DNA of 64,000 nucleotides from Planctomycetota bacterium (GTDB lineage: Bacteria > Planctomycetota > UBA1135 > UBA2386). The stretch lies in contig JAEUHS010000011.1 in assembly GCA_016794035.1 (NCBI GenBank), positions 1 to 64,000 on the forward strand. The letters run 5' to 3'. Shown here piece after piece: positions 28,540-37,172 of this stretch (within the stretch, counting starts at the first letter, position 1; each line of letters starts with the position of its first letter). The notes under the pieces are model-generated. The model had not been told where the DNA came from and did not search any database. It worked only from the letters and a program-made list of their open reading frames with translations. The translations under genes were made by a program, and so were the position numbers.

Positions 28540-28619
28540 CTGCAAGCCCTCTCGCCAGCCGACCGACGGGCAGAAGCCCGCTTGCCCCACGCGCGGCGCG
28601 GTGCATCATCGGCAGTGAC

Positions 28620-28949
28620 ATGTCTGGCAGCACCGACTCCCACTACCTGCAGCAGGCCGAGCGCTGCCTGACCGATCTCCTGGCGCGCCTCGACACGTTC
28701 GACCCGGACGAACTCGAAGCGGACCTGGCCGGCGGCGTGCTGAAGATCAGCTTTCCTGACGGCCGCAATTGCATCCTGAACCGGCAGGCGCCGGCGCAGC
28801 AGATCTGGATGGCCGAGGGGGCAACCGCCTGGCACTTCGCGCTCGAAGCGGGTCGCGACGCCTGGATCGACACCAAGGGCCGCGGCGAACTGCGCCAGAT
28901 CCTCGCGACCGTACTGAGCCGCCGGCTCGGCCGCCCGATCGAGTTGTAG
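28620..28949 (+). CDS. cyaY: Frataxin-like iron-sulfur assembly protein CyaY
   Basis: The 109-residue protein matches the CyaY/frataxin family: an acidic first helix region (LARLDTFDPDELEADLAGG), VLKISFPDGRNCILNRQAPA in the strand region, then QQIWMAEGATAWHF with the conserved I-W-x-A block. Frataxins bind iron and modulate the IscS/IscU iron-sulfur assembly machinery. Length is typical (about 105-110). ATG 28620 gives the right N-terminus. It lies 80 bp downstream of a strong terminator, so it has its own promoter or uses read-through. It converges on the histidine kinase gene. Confidence 0.88.
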   Translation: MSGSTDSHYLQQAERCLTDLLARLDTFDPDELEADLAGGVLKISFPDGRNCILNRQAPAQQIWMAEGATAWHFALEAGRDAWIDTKGRGELRQILATVLSRRLGRPIEL

Positions 28950-28958
28950 CCGGATCGG

Positions 28959-30290
28959 TCAGGCGCTGCGCACGCGACCGGCACCGTCACCCTGCGGAAA
29001 CCGCATGCGGAACGTCGTGCCGGACCCGGCCTGGCTGTCGACCTGGATCAGGCCGTTGCTGCCGCGCACGAAGCGCGCCACCGCCGTCAGGCCGAGGCCG
29101 GTGCCCTGGCCTGGCGGCTTGGTCGTGAAATAGGGATCGAAGATGCGCTCCTGCACCTCGCGCGTCATGCCGACCCCGGTGTCCTGGACCTCGAGCCACA
29201 CCTGATGCCGATCCTCGCCGCAGCGAAGCGTGATCACACCTTCCCCCGTGATCGCCTGGCGCGCGTTGATGACCAGGTTCCACAGCGCGTGCACGAGACC
29301 GCGCGCGTTCATCAGCACCGGCGGCAGGGTCGCCGGTATCTCATCGTGCAGTTGCACGGTGGCGGGCAGCACCCGGCGCGCCTGCGACACGAACTGGCGC
29401 AGCACATCGGCGACGTCACAGGGCTCCGTCGTGCCCTCGTCGGGGTGCGCCATCGACATCAGCTGGTCCAGCAGCGGTCGCGACTGTTCCAGCGTCTCTT
29501 CGATCAACGACAGCCGGCGGATCCGTTCGGCGTCGCTGGCCATCTCCCCCATCGTCACGTGCCCCATCAGCACCTGGAAGGTGTTGCGCAGCTGATGGCA
29601 GACCATGCCGGCGAGGTCGCCGATGGTCTCGACGCGCAGCGCATGGCGCAGCAGCTTCTCGCGATGACGCAGAGCGCGGCTCGACTCGAAGTTCTTCCGC
29701 CGCTGCGCTTCGGCGGTCAGCAGGGCCATGAACAGCAGTCGGTTGACGATCGCACCCGCGAGCGCCGACGCGAGCGCGACCGCCGCGAGACTGGTGACGT
29801 GCACCCACAGCTCCGGCAGGACCACGTCGGGCACGCCTTCGCCGGGCCACACGACCGCGCCGACCAGCAGGGCGCTGACGGCGACCAGCGTCAGGCTGAG
29901 GCCGGGGATCACGCCGAGGCAGATCGTCGCCAGCAGGCAGAGCACCGGGTGCAGGTACCACGCCGGGCTGAAGCCGCCGCGCGGCAGGTTGGCGAGGATC
30001 GAGACGGTGAACAGCGCGACGAACAACCAGCTCGCCGCGCGCTGCAAGCGCTTGTGCCGCCAGTTCGTCCAGGCGACGAGGAACATCGGCGCGGCGGCCA
30101 GCGACGGCAGCGCGCCCGACCAGGGCAACTCCGCCGTCCAGAACCCGCCGGCGTGGAACAGGCAGGTGACGCCGTAGGCGACGCCGGCGACGGCCATGCC
30201 GAGCGACAGCCAACGGATGACCATCGACAGGCTCGAGACCACTGGCAGCCGCGTGCTGGTCAGGAAGCCGAACAGCGACTCCTGCGTCAT
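28959..30290 (-). CDS. Membrane sensor histidine kinase
   Basis: The 443-residue protein has about six hydrophobic segments in residues 20-190, a linker helix, then the kinase core. The phospho-acceptor box is AGMVCHQLRNTFQVL. The ATPase motifs follow: NARGLVHALWNLVINARQAI (N box), EVQDTGVGM (G1), IFDPYFTTKPPGQGTGLGL (F and G2) and SGTTFRMRFP. The layout resembles NtrB/ZraS-type kinases that partner AAA+ response regulators. An AAA+/Fis regulator lies two genes upstream on the same strand and is the likely partner. ATG 30290 is preferred over an upstream start. Confidence 0.88.
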   Translation of the reverse strand: MTQESLFGFLTSTRLPVVSSLSMVIRWLSLGMAVAGVAYGVTCLFHAGGFWTAELPWSGALPSLAAAPMFLVAWTNWRHKRLQRAASWLFVALFTVSILANLPRGGFSPAWYLHPVLCLLATICLGVIPGLSLTLVAVSALLVGAVVWPGEGVPDVVLPELWVHVTSLAAVALASALAGAIVNRLLFMALLTAEAQRRKNFESSRALRHREKLLRHALRVETIGDLAGMVCHQLRNTFQVLMGHVTMGEMASDAERIRRLSLIEETLEQSRPLLDQLMSMAHPDEGTTEPCDVADVLRQFVSQARRVLPATVQLHDEIPATLPPVLMNARGLVHALWNLVINARQAITGEGVITLRCGEDRHQVWLEVQDTGVGMTREVQERIFDPYFTTKPPGQGTGLGLTAVARFVRGSNGLIQVDSQAGSGTTFRMRFPQGDGAGRVRSA

Positions 30291-30369
30291 CCGGATCGGG
30301 ACTCGCAAGCGGGCGGATTCTAGTCCTGCCCGGGCGGTCCTCGCCACAGTCGTCGACGAGCGGCGACGG

Positions 30370-31011
30370 TCACGGAACGCGCAGTTCGGCCTCGGACGGC
30401 TCGACGCGGACCGACACTTCGACGCCGGTGACCGGGTGCACGAAACGCAGCTGCCACGAGTGCAGCATCACGCGCGGGAAGCGCTCACCGGCGCGGGCAC
30501 GGAACCCGTACTTGCGGTCGCCGGCCAGCGGGCAACCGAGCGCCGCCAGATGGGCCCGGATCTGGTTGCGGCGCCCGGTCTCGAGCCGACATCGCACCAG
30601 CGTGCACCGTTCGCGGCGGCAGACGGTCTCGTAGTCGGTCACGGCGCGCTGGCCACCGCGAGCGACGACCCGGACCACGCCGGACGCATCCTCGAGCAGG
30701 TGCGATTCGATGCGACCGGCCGGCGGCGACGGCGCCGCCGAAGTCAGCGCCAGATACTCGCGCGCCACCGCGTGGGCCCGGAACAGCCCCTCCATGCCGC
30801 TGCGCCCGGCGTCGGTGCGCGCCAGCACGATGGCGCCCGTGGTCTCTTCGTCGAGTCGATGCACGGCCTGCACGCGCTCGCCGAGCTGCTGGGACACACG
30901 GTCGACCAGCGTCGGCTCCTTGCGGCCCGGGGCCGACACCACCAGCACGCCCGCGGGCTTGTCGACGACGACCAGGTGCTCGTCCTGGTGCAGAACCTCC
31001 AGCCTGTGCAT
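30370..31011 (-). CDS. RluA-family pseudouridine synthase
   Basis: This 213-residue enzyme isomerises uridine to pseudouridine in RNA. AVHRLDEETTG holds the catalytic Asp54, VVDKPAGVLV and LETGRRNQIRAHLAALG are the other family motifs, and CPLAGDRKYG closes the site. There is no N-terminal S4 domain, so it resembles the short RluA/TruC-like forms; the target base cannot be told. It lies between the AAA+ regulator (40 bp) and the histidine kinase (79 bp), all on the - strand, so it may share their transcript. Confidence 0.88.
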   Translation of the reverse strand: MHRLEVLHQDEHLVVVDKPAGVLVVSAPGRKEPTLVDRVSQQLGERVQAVHRLDEETTGAIVLARTDAGRSGMEGLFRAHAVAREYLALTSAAPSPPAGRIESHLLEDASGVVRVVARGGQRAVTDYETVCRRERCTLVRCRLETGRRNQIRAHLAALGCPLAGDRKYGFRARAGERFPRVMLHSWQLRFVHPVTGVEVSVRVEPSEAELRVP

Positions 31012-31051
31012 GCCGGCAGGATACGCACCGCGGCACCCGCCGCGGCAACGT

Positions 31052-32368
31052 CTACTGCAGGCGCAGCTTGTACTGCTGGATCTTCCGGTACAGAGTCGCG
31101 CGGCCGATGCCGAGCAGCTGGGCGGCCCGGCGGACATTGCCCTTCGTGGCGCGCAGTGCGCGCGAGAGGATCGTCTGCTCCTCCTCGTCGAACGGCCGGA
31201 TCGCGTCTTCGTCGATCGCCGTGTCCACCTCGTCCGATCGGCGCGTGGCGCCGCCGGTGACGCCCGCCGAAGGCAGCGGCGCCGTCGGCGGTGCGGCGAG
31301 CAGGTGTTCGCGGTCGATGGCGGCGCCGCCGGCCAACAGATACGCCCGGCGCACCGTCGACTCGAGCTGTGCGACGTTGCCCGGCCACTGCATGCCCTCG
31401 AGCAGCGCCAGCGCCGCCGGCGTGAACCCGTTGTGCGGGCGACCAGAAGGCAATGCGGCGGCATCCAGGATCGCTTCGGCGATCATGACCACGTCCTCGG
31501 CACGCTCCCGCAGCGCGGGAACGACCACCGGAAACGCGTGCAGGCGGTAGAAGAGGTCTTCGCGGAAGGCGCCCTTCGCCACCAGTTCGGGCAGGTGCGC
31601 CGCGGTGGTCGAGATCAACCGCGGCACCGTGCCGAGCTGAGACGGATTGCGCTCCTTGAGGTGGCGGACGAGCACGGACTGGGCCGGCGCCGGCAGGCGA
31701 TCGACGTCCTCGAGCACCAGCGTCGTGTCACGTGCAGCGCTCAGCGCCCGCGTCAGGGACTCGGCGTCCTCCTGTTCGCAGGCGAGGACTTCGAGTCGCC
31801 GGTCCGAGCGACGGCTCTTGCAGTGCACGATGCGCGCGGCGAGCGACTTGCCCGCACCGCGCGGACCTTCGATCAGCACGGTGGCGTCCGTGTCTGCCGC
31901 CCGACTCAACGACGAGTGCAGACGGCGCGTGACGACGCTGCGACCCACCAGAGCCGAACCGCTGCGAACGCCCTCGACGAGCTGCTCGAGCTCCCGGCAA
32001 CGGATCATCGAGCCGCGCAGCTCGTTGGCGATCCGCAGCAACGGCTCGAGCGCCGCTTCGAACGCAGCGGGTGGCAGGCAACCCAGGCTGGACGTCGGCG
32101 CCTTCGCGGCGCGGTCACCGACCTGCACCGACGGCACCGACAGGTCGCGCGGCAGCCCGAGCGCCTGCTCGTGGTCGAACAGGATCAGGTCCATCGTCGA
32201 CTCGACGGCGGCGTCTACGAACGCATTCCAGTCTTCGAACTCGACCAACTCGTGGCCCGAGCGGGCGACCGAAGCCGCCACATCGACCTTCGTGCTGCTC
32301 TTGGAGATGAGGGCCACGCGGGCCTTCAGCTCCACACTTCCCCGGTTTCCGATCAGTGCAGTTGTCAT
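31052..32368 (-). CDS. AAA+/Fis regulator of the NtrC class without GAFTGA
   Basis: The 438-residue protein starts with a degenerate receiver-like domain (VALISKSSTKVDVAASVARS, LILFDHE; the acidic pair is missing). The AAA+ module has Walker A LIEGPRGAGKSLAAR and Walker B TLVLEDVDRLP. KGAFREDLFYRLHAFPVVVP and LRERAEDV follow. The C-terminus is a Fis-type helix-turn-helix (RRAAQLLGIGRATLYRKIQQ). The GAFTGA loop that contacts sigma-54 is absent; the region between Walker A and B is short. It may bind DNA without activating sigma-54 in the usual way. The start is ATG 32368. Confidence 0.85.
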   Translation of the reverse strand: MTTALIGNRGSVELKARVALISKSSTKVDVAASVARSGHELVEFEDWNAFVDAAVESTMDLILFDHEQALGLPRDLSVPSVQVGDRAAKAPTSSLGCLPPAAFEAALEPLLRIANELRGSMIRCRELEQLVEGVRSGSALVGRSVVTRRLHSSLSRAADTDATVLIEGPRGAGKSLAARIVHCKSRRSDRRLEVLACEQEDAESLTRALSAARDTTLVLEDVDRLPAPAQSVLVRHLKERNPSQLGTVPRLISTTAAHLPELVAKGAFREDLFYRLHAFPVVVPALRERAEDVVMIAEAILDAAALPSGRPHNGFTPAALALLEGMQWPGNVAQLESTVRRAYLLAGGAAIDREHLLAAPPTAPLPSAGVTGGATRRSDEVDTAIDEDAIRPFDEEEQTILSRALRATKGNVRRAAQLLGIGRATLYRKIQQYKLRLQ

Positions 32369-32552
32369 GCCGTTCCCATTCCTGGATCGGCATTCGTGTT
32401 CGGCTCGGTGAAGCCGGGAACGGCGCCGACGCGCGGGTTCCGGCGCATCGGGCACTCGGTGCGCAGCCGACGCGTCGCGGAAGATCCCACATCAACGGTG
32501 CGACCCGGTCACGACCGCGCGGCGGCCGCGATCGACGAGGGTCGGCAGGAAA

Positions 32553-32975
32553 TCAGAGTTCCGACAGGCGCCGGGCCAGCTCGTCGAAGTCGATGCTCTG
32601 CAGTTCGTCCTTCGCGATCGGTTCCATGTTCCGGAACTTGCGGTATTCGTCGATGCTGCTGAGCTCGACGTAGTCCCGCGCCGTCATGTTCGCCTTGTCG
32701 TCGCCGCGCACGCCGATCGCCTTCTTGCCGCCGCCCGTGCGATCGAGGGTCTGCTTGGCCCGATGACAGATCGCGAGGGTGTTCTCCAGGTTGCTGCGGA
32801 TCTTCAGCAGGCGCTCCTCGTTGGCGCCGGGCAGATCCATGCTCTTGGAGATCTTGGCGATGGCGACCTCGAGAACGGCGATGAGGCAGTTCAGCTTCGT
32901 CGTCAGTCGGGCGCGATACTCGGCCGAGCTGAGGGCCTCGGGGAGCTGTGATTTGTCGTTCTTGTCGGCGTCCAT
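32553..32975 (-). CDS. Conserved-looking protein of unknown function, 140 aa
   Basis: I do not recognise this protein. It is hydrophilic and mostly helical (EYRARLTTKLNCLIAVLEVA, EERLLKIRSNLENTLAICHR), with a basic middle (TGGGKKAIGVRGDDKANMTA) and an acidic C-terminus ending LARRLSEL. No signal peptide or membrane segment is present, so it should be cytoplasmic. ATG 32975 gives a compact product; the frame is open upstream but looks non-coding. It lies 184 bp upstream of the AAA+ regulator on the same strand. Confidence 0.6.
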   Translation of the reverse strand: MDADKNDKSQLPEALSSAEYRARLTTKLNCLIAVLEVAIAKISKSMDLPGANEERLLKIRSNLENTLAICHRAKQTLDRTGGGKKAIGVRGDDKANMTARDYVELSSIDEYRKFRNMEPIAKDELQSIDFDELARRLSEL

Positions 32976-33195
32976 GGGAGTGTTGTCGGGAAACGGAGCA
33001 CTCCACATGCCAAGCGCCGCCGGCTCCCGCACGGCCCGATGGCATGACGCGTTCCCGCACGACCGGGTCCCGCGCAGAGTCGCGCGAGCCGGACTCCTGG
33101 CGTCTGGGCGCCGCGACGGTGTCGCCGGCGGCGGACCCCGGCGGCTGCCGGGCACTCCCGTTCGCTGCCGCTCGGACCCGGGCAGGGGACGCGGA

Positions 33196-34314
33196 TCAGT
33201 GCGTCGACAGCGCCTGCAGATAGAGCTGCTTGGCGGCGCTGTCCAGGCGCGTCAGCGATCCGCGGCCGGCGACCTGGAACGACACCCCGTCGTCCCAGAA
33301 CAGCAGCACGCGCAGCGACGCGTCGTGGAAGCGGGCGATCGTGTGACCCGTGCTGCCGCCGGTCTTGCCCTTCGCGGGCGGCACCAGGCTCGCGAACACG
33401 TCGGTGGTCCCCGGCACCTGGACCACGACGAACTCGTCGACCCCGTCGCCGTAGGTCGTCACCAGCTTCTGCTGGCCGTTCAGCGGATCGTCCCGGGTCT
33501 CGATCGAAGTGACGCCGTAGTTCACCAGCGCCACGGGCAGATCGACGATGCCCGGCGGATCACCGAGGAACGTCTTCGCGCTCGCGAAGTCGGCATGCTG
33601 GACCGAACCGGCTGGCGCCGGCCCGGGCAGCAGCTGCGCAGGCACCGAATCGGTGAACGTGACGGCTTCGACCTCGGAGAGCAGTTGGAATTGGAAGTCG
33701 TACTCGGCCCAGTACAGCGGCACCATCGTCGTCGCATCGACGTCGACGACCCAGATCGACTTGTCCGATGCCTGCGGAAACACGACCGTGCGGACTGCCG
33801 TCCGGTTGGCGCGCACGACCGAGCCGAACTCGTGCAGCGTGTAGTTCTGCTGGATGCTTCCCAGGTCACGGACGCTGAAGGAGCCGTGCTTGTGGAACAG
33901 GACCCCGTCGCGGAGGTAGGTCTGCTGCCACTTCGTCCAGACCGGCGATCCCGGCAGCTCACCCTCGACGCCGAGGAAGGTCAGATCGATGGCCGGCGCG
34001 CCCGCGCCGGTGGCGTCGACCACCAGCTTCTCACGCACGGTGACCACCTGGCCCTGCCCGTCGGGGAAGCGGCGCAGCTGCACGACGGTGTAGTCCTGCT
34101 GCTGTGCGGCCTGCGACATGCCCGCGAACGTGACCGCAGCCGATGGAGTGCTCGCCGCAGCCGACGACTGCGGGGCAGCCTTCGCCGAACGCCCAGCACC
34201 CGGGGAAACCTGCTGCGCCCTCGCCGCGCCGGTCCAACCCAGCAGGCACAGCGTTGCCGCCGACGACACGGCGACGCTGCGCAGGCAACTGGTGACGACC
34301 TGGGAGAGGTGCAT
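33196..34314 (-). CDS. Exported protein in a sigma/anti-sigma locus, possible RseB-like regulator
   Basis: The 372-residue protein begins with a signal peptide (LRSVAVSSAATLCLLGW, ending AARAQQ) and a low-complexity Ser/Ala linker. A long beta-rich domain follows (YTVVQLRRFPDGQGQVVTVR, EFGSVVRANRTAVRTVVFP, DVDATTMVPLYWAEYDF). The gene is 70 bp downstream of the anti-sigma factor and on the same strand as the ECF sigma factor. In other bacteria RseB/MucB, a periplasmic LolA-like protein, occupies this place and guards the anti-sigma factor. The beta pattern would fit, but the similarity is by position and fold impression only. Confidence 0.6.
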   Translation of the reverse strand: MHLSQVVTSCLRSVAVSSAATLCLLGWTGAARAQQVSPGAGRSAKAAPQSSAAASTPSAAVTFAGMSQAAQQQDYTVVQLRRFPDGQGQVVTVREKLVVDATGAGAPAIDLTFLGVEGELPGSPVWTKWQQTYLRDGVLFHKHGSFSVRDLGSIQQNYTLHEFGSVVRANRTAVRTVVFPQASDKSIWVVDVDATTMVPLYWAEYDFQFQLLSEVEAVTFTDSVPAQLLPGPAPAGSVQHADFASAKTFLGDPPGIVDLPVALVNYGVTSIETRDDPLNGQQKLVTTYGDGVDEFVVVQVPGTTDVFASLVPPAKGKTGGSTGHTIARFHDASLRVLLFWDDGVSFQVAGRGSLTRLDSAAKQLYLQALSTH

Positions 34315-34384
34315 GGCGAACTCGGTGAGGTCTATTCGAAGCAGATGCAGCGGGGAAGGTGCGGGGACAAAAGAGGATCCGGTA

Positions 34385-35059
34385 TCACCGTGTCGCGCCG
34401 CGCCGGACCACGGCGAAGTCGACCGATGGAATGGAGGCACCAACCGGCAGATCGGCGATGTCCTGGAAGGTGATCGAGGGGGGAGTGGGACGTTGCTGCT
34501 GCACCACCACCAGCACGATGCCGGCCGCGACAGCGGTCCCCAGAAGTCCGATCCACCAGTGGTGTCGGGTCGCGCGGCGCTGGCCACCGGCCACCTCGTC
34601 GAGAATCGATTCCCTCACGCGCGTCCACGCGGTGGACGCCACCGCCGGCGGCGCAACCGCAGCCTGTCGCGCGATCCTGGACTCGAGCAGCGCCTCGGGC
34701 CACCCCGCCGGCTCGCCGCTCGCGGCATCCGGGTGGTCGGACGACGCCACTGCCGACGGCAGCGGCAGGGCGCCCGCGAGCATCCGCCCGAGCGGTCCGT
34801 TCTCGGCCCGCTCGACGATGCGTTCACAGACGCCGATCGTCGATCGCGTGGTCGCGTCGGCCGATCCCGCAGGCAACTCGGGCCGCCGCCGCAGCAATGG
34901 CACCAGACGGTCGCGAGCCCGCACCCGTGCGGCGCAGAACGCGCAGGTCTCGACGTGCGCGCGCAACGTCGCCTCGAGTGGCCCCGTCGTGGTCAGGGCT
35001 TCGCGCAAGACGGCGCGGCAGGCAAAGCGGCTCGTCGGTTCTTCGTTCGGGTTGTTCAT
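34385..35059 (-). CDS. Zinc-finger anti-sigma factor
   Basis: The 224-residue protein has the anti-sigma zinc motif H-x3-C-x2-C near residue 35 (AHVETCAFCAARVRARDRL). After a long linker comes one membrane helix (WWIGLLGTAVAAGIVLVVV) near residue 175. The N-terminal domain would hold the sigma factor in the cytoplasm, and the C-terminal ~35 residues face the periplasm. Its ATG overlaps the sigma stop (ATGA, 35056-35059), the usual arrangement for a sigma/anti-sigma pair. Confidence 0.85.
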   Translation of the reverse strand: MNNPNEEPTSRFACRAVLREALTTTGPLEATLRAHVETCAFCAARVRARDRLVPLLRRRPELPAGSADATTRSTIGVCERIVERAENGPLGRMLAGALPLPSAVASSDHPDAASGEPAGWPEALLESRIARQAAVAPPAVASTAWTRVRESILDEVAGGQRRATRHHWWIGLLGTAVAAGIVLVVVQQQRPTPPSITFQDIADLPVGASIPSVDFAVVRRGATR

Positions 35060-35682
35060 CCGACACCACCGAGGGAATCAGGGGACGAGTCACCGATGTC
35101 GAGCTGCGGGAAGCGCGTGCGGACCACGTGCTCGAGGGCGAGATGGGCGCGCGCCAGACGGGACTTCACGGTGCCGAGAGAGAGACTGAGCGTCGCGGCA
35201 AGCTCCTCGTACGACATGTCCTCGAGGTATCGCAGCGCGAGGATGACCCGGAGCTTGGGGCTCAGGAACGAGATCGCCTGCTGGACCTGATCACCGAGTT
35301 CCCGCGTGGCGGCGCGCTCGCGCGGATCGGGCCCCCGATCGACGGGTTCGCCGATGCCGCCATCGGTGCTCAGCAGCGGCGCTTCAGACCGTTGCCCGGC
35401 CCGGCGGCGCTGATCGATGCTGCAGTTGACGACGATGCGGAACAGCCAGGTGCTGAACAGCGACCCACCACGGAACGCCGCGAGCTTGCGGAAGACGAGC
35501 GCGAAGCTGTCCTGCACGACGTCCAGCGCGTCGACGGCGGTTCCGGTGATGCGGAAGGCGATCGCGTAGGTCCGTTCGCGATACTTCAGGAACAGCGCCT
35601 CGAAGGCCCTTTCGAACCCGTCGCTGTCGGGCAGCCGGCAGGCCGCCACCAGATCGGCATCGGGATCGCGAAGCAGTTCCAC
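35056..35682 (-). CDS. ECF-type RNA polymerase sigma factor
   Basis: The 208-residue protein has sigma region 2 (FLKYRERTYAIAFRITGTAV, DALDVVQDSFALVFRKL, STWLFRIVVNCSIDQRRR) and region 4 (LSPKLRVILALRYLEDMSYE, then ELAATLSLSLGTVKSRLARA). Size and two-domain layout fit extracytoplasmic-function sigma factors. Its activity should be controlled by the membrane-bound zinc anti-sigma factor translated right after it, and possibly by the exported protein downstream. The likely signal is envelope state. No target promoters were identified. Confidence 0.93.
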   Translation of the reverse strand: MELLRDPDADLVAACRLPDSDGFERAFEALFLKYRERTYAIAFRITGTAVDALDVVQDSFALVFRKLAAFRGGSLFSTWLFRIVVNCSIDQRRRAGQRSEAPLLSTDGGIGEPVDRGPDPRERAATRELGDQVQQAISFLSPKLRVILALRYLEDMSYEELAATLSLSLGTVKSRLARAHLALEHVVRTRFPQLDIGDSSPDSLGGVG

Positions 35683-35860
35683 GGGTTACAGACGACGGGA
35701 AGGCCTGCTGTTGTTCCCTGAAGCCCGGTTTGGGCCGGAAACACCCCCCTGGAACCCCGGCAAATGCCCGCGGCGGCCCACCGGGAGGCGCCACGGCGGG
35801 CCATCCGCACCGCGGCCACGGTTCACGCCCGTCCTCCTCCGGAGCGGTCGCGGCGGGGGT

Positions 35861-36751
35861 TCAGTTCCCGCGCAGGGCTGCCTGGCCACCGGGAACCGTC
35901 AGGATCCACCCCACCGACTGGGAGCAACTGACGCCGCATTCGAGTTCGTTGGCGTCCTCGCAGTCGGCATCGACGATCTCGTAGACCACGCCCCCCGGCC
36001 CCGAACCGACCTCCTGCAGGTCGAGCACACAGACCTTGTTGGTGGCGGCGGCCATGGTCACCGGCGGCGCGATCGACTGGAACGCATACCGGCCCTGGCT
36101 GCGCGGGCCGAACGGGACGATGCAGGCGGTCGTGCCCTGCACGTCGAGCAGGCAGACACCGGTCTCGAGGTGCTCGCCCCCGACCACGGCTTCGGCGTAG
36201 ATGCCGAACGGCAGCAGCGTCTGCAGGAGCGCGGCATCGACGAGCGGCGCCGACGCCAGGACCCAGAGTCCGTCTTCGGGCGTGACGCGCTGCGAGAACA
36301 CACCCCCGGCGAACAGGCTGCCCAGCGGCAGGCGCACGCCCGGCGCCCACGGCGTTTCGAACCAGACATCGAGCGCGTCGACCTGCGGAGCCGCGGTCGC
36401 GAAGCGCACCAGCAGATGCAGCCACGCGGTCTGATCGGCGGCGCCGACCGACGGCGCCGTGACCACCACCCGCACTTCGTGATCGAGGGCGATCGGGTAG
36501 TCGGTGCAGCGCGGCGAACCATGCTGCACGACCTCGACGAAGTCCGGGATGCCGTCGCTGTCCGTGTCGGGGCTGTTCGAGTTCGTCGTGACGGCCCACT
36601 CGACGACATCCGGCAGAAAGTCACCGTCGGTGTCGTCCAGGACGCCCGGCGTGGTCGCCCCGACGGCGAGAGGCTTCGCCGAGCCGAAGCACCACATCAC
36701 CAGCGGAGCGGCGCCGAGCGCCATCATCACGGCTGTCAGTTTTCCGACCAT
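35861..36751 (-). CDS. Exported protein with thrombospondin-type-3-like Ca-binding repeats
   Basis: The 296-residue protein starts with a hydrophobic segment (LTAVMMALGAAPLVMWCFG) for export. Near residue 40 are two Asp-rich loops, DDTDGDFLPDVVEWA and DTDSDGIPDFVEVV, typical calcium-binding thrombospondin type 3 repeats common in planctomycete surface proteins. The rest is beta-rich without a recognised domain; the C-terminus has several cysteines (ADCEDANELECGVSC). ATG 36751 places the export segment at the start. It lies 178 bp upstream of the sigma gene on the same strand and may be co-regulated. Confidence 0.7.
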   Translation of the reverse strand: MVGKLTAVMMALGAAPLVMWCFGSAKPLAVGATTPGVLDDTDGDFLPDVVEWAVTTNSNSPDTDSDGIPDFVEVVQHGSPRCTDYPIALDHEVRVVVTAPSVGAADQTAWLHLLVRFATAAPQVDALDVWFETPWAPGVRLPLGSLFAGGVFSQRVTPEDGLWVLASAPLVDAALLQTLLPFGIYAEAVVGGEHLETGVCLLDVQGTTACIVPFGPRSQGRYAFQSIAPPVTMAAATNKVCVLDLQEVGSGPGGVVYEIVDADCEDANELECGVSCSQSVGWILTVPGGQAALRGN

Positions 36752-37014
36752 CGGGACGCGCGAAACGGACACCACAACTAGCCGCAACCGACGAGGGGGT
36801 TTCGGTTCGGCCCAAAACGCTGAGAGGATTGGATCACGACAACGACCGGGAGGCAACCGCCCTCAGCGAGGAGCCGGACGGCGGACCGTTGGCGGCGAGA
36901 CCCGCAACGGGGACGGTCCGACTGCTGAGACCTCTGGCCGTGCCCGCGTGGCGCCAGACCCCGGTGCCGTGGTTGTGTTTCCCCACCGCCCTCGCTAAGA
37001 CCCCTAGCCGCTGC

Positions 37015-37091
37015 GCGCCCGTAGCTCAGTTGGATAGAGCGACGGCCTCCGAAGCCGTAGGTCAGAGGTTCGACTCCTCTCGGGCGTACCA
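37015..37091 (+). tRNA. tRNA-Arg (anticodon CCG)
   Basis: A complete cloverleaf can be drawn. The acceptor stem pairs GCGCCCG (37015-37021) with CGGGCGT (37081-37087). The D-arm is GCTC/GAGC and the anticodon stem ACGGC/GCCGT, with loop CTCCGAA and anticodon CCG (37049-37051). The T-arm is AGAGG-TTCGACT-CCTCT. ACCA follows at 37088-37091, so CCA is encoded. The tRNA reads CGG arginine codons. It is intact, with no sign of integration next to it. Confidence 0.97.
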
Positions 37092-37172
37092 TTTCCTCCC
37101 GGACGGATTCGGGCGAACGCCCCGCACTCGCCCGCGGCCCCGGACTCGCGACGCGGGCCGAACCCGACCACG

